The position numbers were made by a program, and so were the translations under genes. Below, one piece after another: positions 11,524 through 23,757 of a stretch of 64,000 nt of DNA. Location of the stretch: positions 1 through 64,000 of the forward strand of contig JASAND010020677.1 in assembly GCA_030248195.1 (NCBI GenBank). The letters are read 5' to 3'. The stretch's first letter is position 1. Each line of letters opens with the position of its first letter. Origin of the DNA: Trissonchulus latispiculum (lineage: Eukaryota > Nematoda > Enoplea > Enoplida > Ironidae). The notes beneath the pieces are model-generated. The model was not told where the DNA came from and did no database searches. It was given only the letters and a program-made list of their open reading frames with translations.

Positions 11524-14129
11524 TTAGGTAAAGGTACGAAAGAATTTTCCAAGCCACCGCAGAAAGGATACTAATAATAAAGTTTCATTTCTTTTTTAAA
11601 TTTTCTTCCTTTGTAGGCTTGCTAACAAAGCTGATGATAAAGTTTAGCGGAGGCACCTGCGATTTTCGTTTGACTGCAGTCCGTAATGGAACTATTTCTC
11701 TACTTTCCATTCTGATCGTTGCTAAACTTCTAAGATTCCACAGCCTCTCTTCCCAGAAGATACTGACCGTCCTGAGATTTCAAAAATACTGATGAGTGAC
11801 GACTGACTTTGTTTTCTTCCTTGTTCCGTCCACTCACCAGCTTTTGGGTGAAGCTGTCTTCAAACGACTACGTATATGAATCTTGAAATCAGAACCAGAG
11901 AGAGACGTAAAGGGAGAGAGGCTAGGGAATCTTAGAAGTTTAGCATCAAAGAGTGCGCAATTGCACTATATATAAGAGGAAGAGTAAGCCAGTAGAGAGG
12001 GTTTTCTCTTCTTTGCATTGCGCAACGGTGCTCCGGCTGCTGGCCACCTCCTCCCACCAAACAAGGCCCACTTTTGGTGACACCCTTCCGAAAAAGGAAC
12101 CCTTTCCCTTTTTTGGAAATAAGCTGAAGCTAGCATATCCCAAACGGGGAAGGGTTTTCCGCAATATGATTTGCTGTTGGTGACACCCTCCAAGCGGGGA
12201 CCACTTTTGATGACCCGCACCCAAACTGCAGCCGTTTCACAGCGCAAAGAAGAAAAGCCCCTGTGCGACTCAAGTTTATTCTCTTATTTATTGCAATTAG
12301 CTAGCATTAGCAACAATCGGCATAGAAAATGAGGAATTGTTCCAGAAACTGGGATAGTAACGCCTTTTTAACTGCAGTCTGATGTGCTTTACTGTTAAGC
12401 ACAGAGCCATCAGCTCAACTTAATTACTATGTTTGAACGCAAAGCTGAGAACGAAACCACTGAAATACTCTATATTTTATTTTCCAGCCAGTATTAATGC
12501 CAGCCTTTGTCAGTTACAATTTAAGTTTCAAGCTATTTAGAAAATCTTTTCTAGTTTCAAGTAATTTAGAAAATCCTTCAAAAGATTCTAAGTAAATGAA
12601 CGGACTTGGAGATCGCGGAACTACGACCAGACACGGAACCGGCCGCCTGAAGTCTGCTTTAGCTGTTTTTTACCAAACTATGTTTTTTGACAATAAAAAT
12701 ATAAACCGTTGTATTTTGCTCAAATATATCCTTGTGGCTGAAACTTTCTCACATTAAATGGAAAAGTCAGAAACCGTTACGCCACTGTATTGCCTGCTAC
12801 GCTACGTCAGTTGTTTTTTCGAAACTAAACTGGTCTAGCTTTTGAGCCGTTTAAAAAATTGGCCAACTGGATGAAATGATGATTACTTGTTTGCATTATA
12901 ATTTTGAAAAGTTTGCACTAAATTTAGGTACCTATTTTGGACGATTTTATGCTATAGGGACTAATTATCCATTCATTTGGAAATTTGTAGCCGACTTTTA
13001 TGCATTGTCTGTGTTGTTTTGTCTATAGCCTAAAGTTAGATGGCGATTTTTAGACAGTGCAAGATTTGGTGAAGTAAAGTTGGACGAGCCAAAATCTAGT
13101 ACTTGCAGCTGCCTCAATTTTTGGAATGCCAAAAATTTGAGTACGGACTTTTCGAGGAGGACATGGGCCCTAAATGTGGCCAGCGTCCAATTCTGGATTG
13201 AGGTCGTCTAAGTAGCAACTCTAAACCTTAGAAAGTGCGATGTTGAAAACCTAATTTGCATAAAATTCCTGCTAATTATTTGACGCTTTAACGTCGAATT
13301 TGTCCGAAAAAATTTAATTTTGGAATCTTGCATTCTACTTATCCCGAATTTGATGATTTATCCTTTTTTCATTTCTGGATATTCTCATTCTCTAGTTTAC
13401 CACTTTTTGAGCTTAAAGTCTTTGTCTTCTTTATGTCGTCAAAGTTTTGAGGGAGGAAACTTTTTCAGGTATCCAAACGTGCTGCAAGCAAACGAATATT
13501 TACTACAGAAATATGAGTTAAGGTTCCTATATTCTGTAGTCACGCAAAGGTTAAGCCTTTTCAGACATAATAAATCCGGTTAAAAGCTATGTTCGTTGCT
13601 ATGAGTCCGAACTTTTTTTAGGTACACTAAGGGTGAATATTATGCAAACTTGGCTTCACTCTAACTATGATATTCTGTGTTTTTACGGGCTATTGAGAAG
13701 TTAATAGTCCAGACTTTTCCCATTTTCATTGGTCAAACTCACAAGTCTCCTGTCTATAGTTGTGTTGTCGAAGGAAGCAATGGTACAGTGTTCTTAATAT
13801 TATGACAATTATTACATAAATCGGCTTACGAGATCTATTAGATGAACCCGTTTTGTTCACATATATATTCGACATACATAGACCCTTCTAAACCTCTGGT
13901 CCTAGTCAAAATCTAACCTCATTGTAGCTAAGTTAATATTTAACCATTTATTAATCTTTAACGCAGAGTACAAAATGTTCTAATGTCTTAGGTTTCTCCA
14001 GTCTTACCTTTCCCATACCTGAAATTGGCACCTGAAATTTAGCCTATTAAAGGTTTTGTTAAAGGTTTTTCTGGAGTTTCGGATTTAGTGAAACAAAGAT
14101 CTTAGCCGTCAGACTAACTACCTTTACGT
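11524..14129. other. Intergenic with one dispersed-repeat patch
   Basis: No supported exon. The patch 11955-12250 shares its start ('AAGAGTAAGCCA.TAGA' and 'GCAACGGTGCTC') with 18400-18460 inside an SLC1 intron, and both then run into 'AAACGGGGA' / 'GGGGACC' words. It is therefore a dispersed repeat of unknown class. The remainder is A+T-rich with chance ORFs. Confidence 0.4.
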
Positions 14130-14299
14130 TACAGAATATCAGTAAAGTTAAGATCATCTGCTTTTTTGCTTCCTATTATGCAGAAATCTCCTAATCTCGT
14201 CGTCGTCGAATTAGGTGGCCGATCAGGATCTACTCCTATACTCGGGGTATAGAACCCTTGCTTCACCTCATCAGCCATATCTAGTATGACTCTCGCTAT

Positions 14300-14822
14300 G
14301 TTGCCTGGATGCACTCCACACAGTGGGAGGTTGGAGGGGACCCATCTTGGCCTTTCGGCTCCGGGCTGTCTACCTCCATTAACTGCTCATGCGCGTGGCA
14401 CAGGAGCACAGCGCCTTGGCGTTCCAGGTCTCTAGCGCAGATGAGGGGGATCAGGAAGCAAGCCACGGGAAATGAGACCAATTAGAGTACTTGACTCAGT
14501 TGCACCCAGCACCCCTTCGCAGGAGGTAGGTTGGTCACGTTGCAAGGGTACTGGTTGATCCCAGGGGTGGGGCTGCCTGTCCACCGAGACTCCGCGCCCT
14601 ACTCTTGACGATAAGTAGAATACGGGTTTTTTAGCGTGCACTGCCCCCGGCAAGACAGCACACGGGCCCACCAATTTAACGCCTCATCCGACCGGCGGAG
14701 CTGTAGCCTAAGTTTCTTGCTCAAGGAAACAGTGCATCTTCATTATGGCTAAGGTGGGAATCGAACCTAGGACCTTTCGATCCGAAGTCCAACGCCTTAA
14801 CCATTCCGCTACACGGCTACTA
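14300..14822 (-). repeat. SINE-like repeat with tRNA-related end
   Basis: On the minus strand the segment near 14820-14745 contains a tRNA-like stretch: a degenerate D-arm region (GGAATGGTTAAGGCGT), an anticodon-like loop CTTCGGA and a B box GGTTCGATTCC. The stems do not pair well, so it is not a functional tRNA. The rest (TTTCTTGCTCAAGGAAAC, 'ACACGGGCCCACCAATTTAACG'-type words) resembles a repeat seen widely in marine invertebrate genomes. I recall the pattern but cannot name the family. Confidence 0.5.
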
Positions 14823-15645
14823 TCCCCGTTTGTCCGTTTCCTTTGTCCGTTTGTCCGTTTCAAGTTTACTCATACTTCTGCTATTTTGCTGCTCGTCCGT
14901 TTGTTCTTTTGTCCTTTTCCAGGGTTTAGTCATACCTTTCCTGTTTTGCTTTATTGCTGTTGTCCGTTTATCTGTAATGCCGTGGTTTCACTTGACAGCC
15001 TGGTGCAAACGCGTTGTCACAACGCATTGTCGCAACGGCTGTTGCTACAAAATTGTTATTGTCACGTTGTACGTGTAACCCATGCCCGATTTAGGCGAAG
15101 CTCCGAGTGAAGGGCGTCGTTGTCACAACGCGGTGTCACAAGTTTGTTAAGTGTAACCGCGGCTTAGGGTTGTTCGATTAGACTTGAGCAATGTTTAGCT
15201 TTTTTCGCAAGCAGCAACCATTAATCAGAAATGACTAGCGCTGTCACTTGTTGAACTACATTAATGTTTGCATTTTATTTTCGAATGCTTTTAAAATTTA
15301 TTTAAACTATTACGAACATTATGCCGTCACTTTGAAAGATAGCTTTGTTTTAAGCTTTCAAAACTATTTTGGAGAGATTGAAAATTTGAAGCAACACAAT
15401 GCACATTGCATACATAAACCAATCTGTATAAACAGAAAGTGTCCGATGACTCAAAAACAGAAACATCAATACAGCAAAAGGTTAATTGGTGTATTGAAAC
15501 TGGAAAATAGACACCGCCAATTCGAACAATCGGAAACGGACATACGAACAATCAGCAAAAAGAGTATGAACTGAAAACCGGACGGCCAGACAAACAGACC
15601 GACGGACAAAAGGACAAACGGACAAATGGAAAACAAGTATGAACC
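14823..15645. repeat. Inverted arrays of GTCCGTTT words
   Basis: On the left (14825-14970) the word TTTGTCCGTTT repeats about six times. On the right (15575-15640) its complement (GACGGACAAA, GACAAACGGACAAATGG) repeats. 'CATACTT' on the left and 'AAGTATGAAC' on the right are also opposed. This fits a foldback or MITE with motif arrays at both ends. The ORFs between (15248-15574) have no recognisable domain. Confidence 0.5.
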
Positions 15646-17498
15646 GGACTTAAAGAATTCAGCTACATATCTAGCTAGCCAAACTTTGCCATTATATATT
15701 ATCTAATTTGATTATATATTAAACTGCCTTCCGAATTGCATTATTTCGCTGTGCCTCTTCATTTTATAAAGTCTCTTTGAAATCCATCTGCTAGATTGCT
15801 TCTAACTAATAATATATATATATATGAGCAAAATAATATGTCAGAACAAAGGATTCATTATTTTGGCATATTAGTGGTTTAAACTACTTTTAACTAATTG
15901 AAGATTTTGGCATAGTTCTAGGGAAAATCATTAGGAACCGGTTTAACTAGAAAATGTAACTTAAGTTTTACAAAAATGTTGTAGAAGTTACGAAAAATGA
16001 TCCCTCTAAAAGACGGTATGTGAAAACAAGCCTTTGATTTTTGCCGTTGGCCATTAGTAAGTGCCATTTAAAGTGGATATATATACTGAAAATGTTTGTA
16101 AGGATTGGTTACTGAAATGTCACTACTGGTTTCGGTGGTTTTTGAATCTTGTAATTGGTCTATAGTTCTGCTCACTATTTTGTCTCATCAGTTATCTACT
16201 TAGAAACTTGTTTCCAACGCGACCCTGAGAAAAGTTGAAATCAAATTAGAAGAATATTATCTAGAATACATTTATGTAGGGTCTATTTCATTAATTTTTC
16301 ACTCACTGAGATTATTGATCCAATTATCGTATTAATTAAAGATTGATTTCTGTCTTCATCCGTTCTTTCTCAATAATTCTGGGGGTTAGCCCCGTCCTAA
16401 GTCTAAGTTATTTTTACCAAGAGTAGTACATTTTTACCCAAACGTTTAATCACAACACTGTATTTACTTTTGCAAGAATAGATCCGCAACTTCGTCAAAT
16501 TTTAGAAAGTTTTGTTGATTGCTATAACGTTCCACAACTGAAGCCTAATTTTCTTACTGACCTGTGAGCTCAGCAATACGTGTCGTGAGCTAAGAGAGTC
16601 AGGATTTTTGAATCTTATGCATCTTGATGTCAAAGCGAAGTGTTAATCTCTACTGCATTTAGGTTCCAACCTTTTCCAGAACTCGAAACCACATCTGCTG
16701 GTTTAACTGAATCACAAATCTTAGGTTTGAATTCGAATCCAAATTTAGGTACATGTGAGTGACCAGTTTTGTACTTAGACAGTCTGTGTTCAAACGAGCT
16801 CAACTGTATAAGGTGTCTCAGAGCTGGTTTTAAATTTAGCCTTTTAGAATAGACAAAAATGCATGCTTTCAGAAGGCGACTGTTTACTTTACTGCTTAAT
16901 AAAGCTTAGATTCACTTGTTCCGGTTCCGGCTAGAATTGTCCAGTCAACTGCACAAATTGCCTGCACTTGTTTTCGCACTTTCGTATAGCACCTCGCGTT
17001 TCTCACACATCCAACTAGAATTTTCTAATGATCAGAAAATTCGCCTTCTACAATCATGGAATTTGTTGAAACTTTCAGCAATAATTAATTCCAGTGCGAG
17101 ACCTCCCACGTCGTATTTTGAGTGGACTGAATTGAATCGTGTTAATTGAGCTACTGATTCTTAGATTTGAACGTGACTGTGTATCGAAAACGTTTCAACA
17201 TATAATTCCAAACTATTTCTACCTGCAGGTTGCTTAAATTTTTTGTGGCTGCAAATTTCTGAACTTTCATTGATTTTAGGATATGTATCTTCCAGGATTT
17301 TCGGTATAATTTGGAGTCCCCTATCTTAAGACAACTTTGTAAATTCCAAAGCGCGAAAACTAATGAAAGTTTCAAAATATAAATGTCATGTTATGAAATT
17401 GTATTTGTTATTTCAGATATTTTAGTCCCAGCTGTTCGAATGTCCAGTTAGTATAATCAACGATTTTTCCTATTTTCTTTTCCTGACAACAATTCCTC
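15646..17498. other. Upstream flank of the SLC1 gene
   Basis: A+T-rich and without a supported exon. It contains a short (AT)n at about 15810-15824. Any SLC1 promoter or 5' non-coding exon would be here. A 'TTATTTCAG' at about 17409-17416 could be a 3' splice site into the 5' UTR. Confidence 0.35.
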
Positions 17499-19948
17499 AT
17501 GACCTTCAAGAAACCCTCTTGCTCGGTGGGCAAAGAAAATGTCCTCCTGATTCTTACTGTACTGGGGGTGGTCCTAGGCATAGTGGTGGGGGTCTGCATA
17601 CAGTATTCTGATGCGGACATGTCCCCCAGGGAAATTGCCTATCTGAAATTCCCCGGGGAGATATTTCTACGGGCCCTAAAGCTTTTGATACTGCCCCTCA
17701 TCGCCAGTAGTCTGATTACCAGTCTGGCCGGTATGGACTCTGCCACGGCCGGCAGATTAGGAATTATGGCAACTGGCTACTATATGGCCACCACAATCAT
17801 TGCCGTAATTACGGGTATCATTCTGGTGGTGAGTATTAGACCCGGGGACGGAGCTCCCCTGGGCAATACTCGAGACGACCAGAAAGATTGCTATGGCGCC
17901 GTGGCCGGTGATACGTTGATGGATCTTGTCAGGTGCTGCTTGTGCTTGTGCTTGTGCTTTCTCATAAGAATTCTTTAATAACGTTTATAACGTTTGGGGC
18001 ACCACTACAACACTAGAATATCACTACCTTTGAAGAACACCAGGAAACGGAAAAAACAATTTTGATTTATCGCTCCACACTTCTAAACTGACCTTTGAAG
18101 TCTTTGAAATTTTCAGAAATTCTCAATTTTAGCATTGTAAACATGTTATATAATATCTATTTTAAGCTGTCTATTTTACGATATATTTACCTAAATGCTT
18201 CTCTTTTAGAAACATGATTCCCGACAACATTGTTGAAACCGCCTTCAAGTCAGTTCGGACCTGTTACGATTTCAAGAATGTTACCGGAAACCAATCAGAA
18301 ATGATGTCATATGAGGCAGCCAAAGCAGTTAACGGTAATGCTTAAATAATAGCTTTAGCTTAATTAATACTATGAGTTGCGTTGAGTGCATAATTGCCCT
18401 GTAAGAGTAAGCCACTAGAAAGGCGGCTTTCTTACTGTATCGTGCAACGGTGCTCTGATAGGAATACGCGAATGTTCCTCCGTTTCAGGAGAGGCCCAAA
18501 AAATACCCCTACTCGCTGAAGGGGGGAGGGCACCATGAGCCAATCGAATTGCAGAAACTTCTTCCCGTCTGGTAGAGGGCTAGCAGGGGTTACGGTCGTT
18601 TCAGCTTTTTCCCAAAAAGGGTCCCCGTTTGGGGAAGATCGCCTAATCAGGTCTCCGTTAGTGTGGTGGGGGTCGACAAAAGAGGGCCTCGATTGGGAAG
18701 GCCCGCCAACAGCCAACCAGATTCAGCCGATCATAGCCTGTCCCTCAAAACTGGGACCTCTTCTGTTGTTGGGTTTGAGCGATAGTTACATTCATAGGTT
18801 AACGCAGGGTGTCTGGGACGGGTACAAGCCCCCCCCCCCAACCCGGACAAGATACAAGCCCTTCCGCCGTCGGGGACAAGGGGTGACGAAGAAATGGCCA
18901 AGGGGTAACCAAAAATAGCCGAAAAAAATTAGTTATTACACTAAACTTTAGATTTTCGCTTCGCTTCTCCGGAACTTTTCATTTGTGAAAATCGGACGAA
19001 ACTTTGAATTTTTTGTAAAAATTGATGATTTTGTTACAAATTGTAATAAAAAATCGCAAGTTTTAATAAACCAGCGGTAATTTTGAAAACTTTTACAAAT
19101 TTATTTTTGAGGTGCAAGCGCCTCTGACAGTTTTAATTCAAGGTACGAGGTTTAAACTTTTTGGGAACAAGCCCCAGGATCCGAGGAGCCGACCCTATGT
19201 TAATGTATGGTTACATTACTTTACAGGGACCTACAGATCAATTTCTGTGTACCAAACTGAAGGTAGTATTTCCGATTCATGCCTGGGGTCTAAGCTTTTG
19301 TTGTTGGAAATCTTTCTTGTCTAGAGTAGGTCTAGAGTTTGCCAGTTCAATGTTTGCTGTTTCAGAAGGCAAAGAAGATATCGGACTGTTTTCCAAGATG
19401 GTCTATCTTCCAACTCTTCATTCCAAGGGCGGTATGAACGTCCTGGGAATCGTGGTATTTTCCATCGTCTTCGGCGCCATTCTGGGGCGATACAAACACA
19501 AGTGCTCCACCCTGATAGGATTTTTTGAGGGCATGGAATTTGCTATCCTGAAAATTGTCACTCTTGTCATTTGGTTAGTTTTCAGATTTTTAAATGTTCT
19601 GGTCGGATTTCAAACCGACGACTTTCGATTTAGTCGAATCTGGGCTCAGAGTGGTTGATATAGAACGCAGTTCGTAGATGACAACGGTTCGGATTGGATT
19701 GGTTTGATTCGATTCTTTGTTTCCGCTAGTCACGTGATTCAGTTAATATCTAGCCATTAAAACTGTATAGAACGTTTTAACGATTCCTCTCAAAGGGTAG
19801 ATGATTGGCCTTTTCTTGCCACTGGCGTTCTTAAATTCTTTTCTTTCTGGTGCCGTAAAGATGGACGAAACTTTGCGACCCAACAATTAACAGCTCTCGT
19901 GGCAAGAAAAGGCCAATCATCAACCCTTAGATATGAAATGCCACGAAG

Positions 19949-20018
<70 letters not shown>

Positions 20019-22333
20019 TTGAGAGCGTTTTGTATCTGAACTGTCCTACTCTAGGTAAAGATGAACCAGACATCTAGATGAGGTTTGAAAAACCCCTTAA
20101 CGTTGTGAATTGTTTCAGGTATTCTCCGATCGGTATCCTGTTCCTGATTGCCGCCCAGATTGCCGGGATGAGTAATCTTGTGGAGGAGATGAGACGACTG
20201 GGCTGGTACATTTTCACCGTCCTGCTGGGTCTGTTCATTCACGGCGGGATTACGCTGGTCGTGCTCCTGGGCGTTCTGGCCAGACGTAATCCCTTCCTCT
20301 ACATCAAGGGCATGCTGCAGGCCCTGTTGACTGCCCTCGGCACTGCCTCCAGGTCGGTGTTGTCTACTCCTTGCTATGAATAACTGAGGAACTGGTTTAA
20401 ATGACTGTTTTAGGAATCCAGAAGACAAAACATTTTGCACGAATTGAATTGAGTTGAAAATGACAAATAAATAACTGAATGCGTATTCACGCACATGGAG
20501 CCTATCTACCCGCCAAAATTCTTTAAAATGTTTTCTGAAATGTTTTTAAATGTCTCTAAAATGGCTTTTCTATTAGAGAACCCCGTTTAGGTTTCATTTC
20601 CTTTATATTGCGTCATGTTAAAAATCTAGTTTCTGGTTAACTAATTTATTTCACGCAAGCTTTCTAACTTTTAAATTTTAAAACAGATAGATATTTTAGA
20701 CCCTGACGGGAAGTTAAGTTGCGAATACCATTGCTCAAAAAACAATTTTTAAAGTTTAATTGATTGATGTCATAAAAGGTTTCAATGACACTGCGTGTTG
20801 ACAAACCGGTACGACATTTTATCCCAGAAAGCATTTTACACTTTTTTGTGTGAAAAGTTTAAAACGTGAGATACGAAAGTAAGCAAGTATTGTACTCTCT
20901 CCTGTGGGAGTATTTAAACTGACAAAAAGTAGACAGGAATATTGTTTAGAAATTCTTAGTTCATTAATAATACATGTAATTAATGTACAAAATAAAACGA
21001 ATCACCCATGTCCATACCCACAAGCAAGCGTTAACTATCTAAGGGATAGATCATAGATGTAAACTACATATAAGATTTTTATGAAGAAACTGCAAAAAAA
21101 GTGAAAACTTTAACAAAATGTAAAATACATATGAGTCTGCAAATTTCTTTCAGCTCAGCCACAATGCCGCTGACATTGAGGTGTCTGGAAGAAAACAATG
21201 GAATAGATGAAAGAGTATCGCGTTTCATGATTCCGCTGGGAGCCACCATAAACATGGACGGAACCGCTCTCTATGAAGCTGTGGCTGCAATCTACATATC
21301 TCAGGCCCTACAACGACATCTAAATGCTGGTCAAATTATCATTACAAGGTCACTACAGCTTTTCGATGTCCTAAATTGTGTGTTAACTTGGCAACAACGA
21401 ATTCTAATGATTTTTAATTTAGATTTTAATTTTAACTCCCAAATGTCTATTTAAAAATCTAACCACAAAATTGCAATTTTTAGCTTAACAGCCACTCTAG
21501 CCAGTGTGGGGGCGGCCGGAATTCCTCAGGCGGGTCTGGTAACCATGATCATGGTTTTGATATCAGTAGATTTGCCGCCAGAATATTTTGTTCTGATTGT
21601 TCCAATTGATTGGTTCTTGTGAGTTGCAATTTGTCTACATTTTCTTTTATAAACAAAACAAACAAGTGTTTATTCAGTAAAAAGTAAAAAGTATACACAG
21701 AATTAAATCTACAGAAAAGGAATACAGAGAGTTGTAACATAACTAATCCGTCATAAAATTTAAAATCAAAGAAAGCAAATATCCAAACTAAAACTAGAAT
21801 CAAATGTTTATAGTATATATATAGACCTATATATATAGTCAAAAATAATGTACACATACCAACTTATATTTTCCTATACCACACCAATCACAATCGATAC
21901 CAATACAATCGAAGAACAACAGCGACAAATCTACATATCTATTCCTTCGCAAAACCGACTAAATTCATAGGGCTTGTTCAAACTGGAGGACGCATGAAAA
22001 TATATAAGTGAATGAAACTTTTTGTATTTCAGGGACCGTATAAGAACCATGATCAACGTTCACGGTGATGCCATCGGTTGTGCCATTGTCCAGAGGTTCT
22101 GTCAATCATTCCTGGATAAGACAGACAGCACCCAGACCAGCTCAACCTCAAACGGCGAGCTGAGCCACAAACCCTCCACGAAATTCACCGGAATCTCGGA
22201 ATTTATCGATCAGGTCCCGCGAAAAAGCTCCGACGATTTCCACAAAAATGGCACTTTGCCAATGTCAAAATCCGCCAGCGAATCTTCTGGAGAAGTTGTC
22301 ATCCGGCTGTCGGGCGATTCTGAAGAACCCTAA
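17499..22333 (+). CDS. Excitatory amino acid (glutamate/aspartate) transporter, SLC1 family, complete
   Basis: Seven exons: 17499-17932, 18210-18334, 19366-19573, 20119-20352, 21154-21348, 21484-21618, 22033-22333. All introns are GT-AG, all phases fit, and the total is 1632 nt (543 residues, usual for the family). The start is the first ATG after an in-frame TGA at 17484. Family marks are the serine-rich HP1 loop SSS at 333-335 followed by [18 protein letters not shown] at 367-371, AAGIPQAG at 411-418 in HP2, and DRIRT at 445-449. R448 occupies the position that in glutamate transporters binds the substrate side-chain carboxylate (neutral ASCT carriers have Cys there), so acidic amino acid transport with Na+/H+/K+ coupling is inferred. 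It is a plasma-membrane protein with a hydrophilic, Ser-rich C-terminal tail (about 480-543). Confidence 0.97.
18386..19110. repeat. Dispersed repeats inside SLC1 intron 2
   Basis: 18400-18460 matches the start of the patch at 11980-12030. 18826-18920 is a poly-C family block (C-run, 'GACAAGGGGTGACGAAGAAATGGCC', 'AAGGGGTAACC') followed by 'CGCTTCGCTTCTCCGG'. The ORF across 18535-18918 is contained in this repeat material and is not a gene. Confidence 0.5.
19791..19930. mobile_element. Small MITE in SLC1 intron 3
   Basis: CAAAGGGTAGATGATTGGCC at the left and the inverted form of CTAAGGGTTGATGATTGGCC at the right give about 33-bp terminal inverted repeats extending to GCCTTTTCTTGCCAC, around a 70-bp centre. 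The whole could fold into one long hairpin in the transcript. Confidence 0.8.
19951..20013. repeat. (AT)n microsatellite
   Basis: About 60 bp of pure AT dinucleotide in SLC1 intron 3, about 105 bp upstream of the exon 4 acceptor. Confidence 0.95.
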
Positions 22334-22880
22334 AATAAATAAGAAATTGAAAATGGCTTGATTCCGGGCCGGTTTGCGAGAATGCAGATTTGATTGAGCA
22401 GTTCGTAGTTGCTTTAAACCTAGATAATTTAGAAAAGTAAATATATTAGTCCTCAGTTAAACAATTAAAACGTTTAAATCTGCATTCTCGCAATGAAAAT
22501 GAAGTCATCCACTGTGTGGGACAAGATAAACTACTTCAATCTTCAAAGGGCCAATAATTCGAGTCCGGATACAATGAAACTTCGATTGAAGTTGCAACTA
22601 TGGTATTTTTATTGCTGACTGCTGGTACTAATTAATTTGATATTCTCCCAAAACCTAGTTTAAGATTCATTTGTTTTGGATAAATTACGGAAGCTATAAC
22701 TTTGTGGTTGCAACTTCCAGATCACCTGTAACTGTTAGAACAACATCTCGACTGATGTAATCTCGTACATGCGAACTAGTTGTTTAAAAACATCCTGATG
22801 TGATAGAACAATGTAACGAATGCATAATGTAATAATCAATTAATATATGTATATAACATTGTGAGTTATAGCATAATAAA
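22334..22880 (+). other. 3' untranslated region of the SLC1 gene with poly(A) signals
   Basis: AATAAA occurs right after the stop (22334-22339) and again at 22875-22880. The second is the more plausible end and would give a 3' UTR of about 560 nt. The transcript end is not otherwise visible. Confidence 0.45.
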
Positions 22881-23000
22881 CGAAACATTATTTTATTCAT
22901 TAGTGTGGTTGTGGTCAACCGGTGTTGTCGACCGTGTCATGCCAGAACAGTACTAATACGTTGTCGCGTTAGCACACAATCCGGGCCGGGTCCTGGGTTC

Positions 23001-23409
23001 CAGGCGCGTAGCCAGGGGGGGGGGAGAATGGGTGGAATTCCCCCCCCGAAATTGTGTTGCCCCCCAGGAATTTTTTCCTGCCATGTGTAAAACATCCATT
23101 TTTCAAAAAATTTTCGCGCCTTCGGCGCGTATTTACCTAAATTTACCATCATAATATGGGTTTGGAACGCCAAAAATGATTGCTAAATAGCCTATTGGAC
23201 GTGGTTCGCCCAGTTTATGCATCATTTGCGTGCATGAAAACGTATTGAGCCTCATTTCGCTTCTTTAATTAAAAGAATGCTTTGAAAAAATTCCTCAGAC
23301 GTTATAAATTTGAAAAAATTTTCAACTTCTGGGGGGGGGTCCGCCCCCCAGACCCCCCCGCCAACTTTTGGCATTCCCCCCCTGAAAATTTTTTCTGGCT
23401 ACGCTAGTG
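23001..23409. mobile_element. hAT-like MITE (GCGTAGCCAG termini), poly-C type
   Basis: The left end CAGGCGCGTAGCCAGG and right end CTGGCTACGCTAGTG are inverted and resemble hAT/Tip100-type ends (CAGTGGCGTAGCCAGG). The flanks CTGGGTTC (22993-23000) and CTGGGTGC (23410-23417) form an 8-bp target duplication with one mismatch. Inside are C/G runs, a hairpin GCGCC-TTC-GGCGC at 23116-23128 and an A/T-rich centre. No coding capacity is seen. Confidence 0.85.
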
Positions 23410-23757
23410 CTGGGTGCAACCTGAATTTCGGGCACTAACTAGGTCCCAATAATCAAAATTAGTAAAATTTTTAATAAACATAAATGTTGTGAAACAATCC
23501 TACATAATAGTGTACCTCGATTGAACTTATATAGTAGATACGCCCATTCTGTTTCACTTTTAGTGCACGCAAAAGGAACGCTGCAAAGCTGAATATGCTG
23601 TCGTCTGAAACAACGATGAAAATTTAACTTTTGAAATCTTGAAATTTAAATCATCAAAAATGATTTTGATTTCAATATTTTTCAAAGTTTGGCGAACTAT
23701 ATTAAAAAATTTTGAAAATTCTTCGAAAGCTTTAGCGAAATATCGAGGTTCTACATA

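Noticed and set aside
14745..14822. Arg-type (TCG) tRNA gene on the minus strand
   Set aside because: The anticodon loop looks right, but the acceptor stem fails and the T and anticodon stems have mismatches. It is continuous with a SINE-like repeat.
18535..18918. 127-codon ORF in SLC1 intron 2
   Set aside because: It runs through dispersed-repeat and poly-C sequence, with no domain.
19161..19366. Coding sequence upstream of SLC1 exon 3
   Set aside because: The ORF extends leftward past the TTTCAG acceptor, but this part has no SLC1 homology, and exon 2 joins at 19366 in correct phase.
20051..20494. 147-codon minus-strand ORF
   Set aside because: It is the antisense shadow of SLC1 exon 4.
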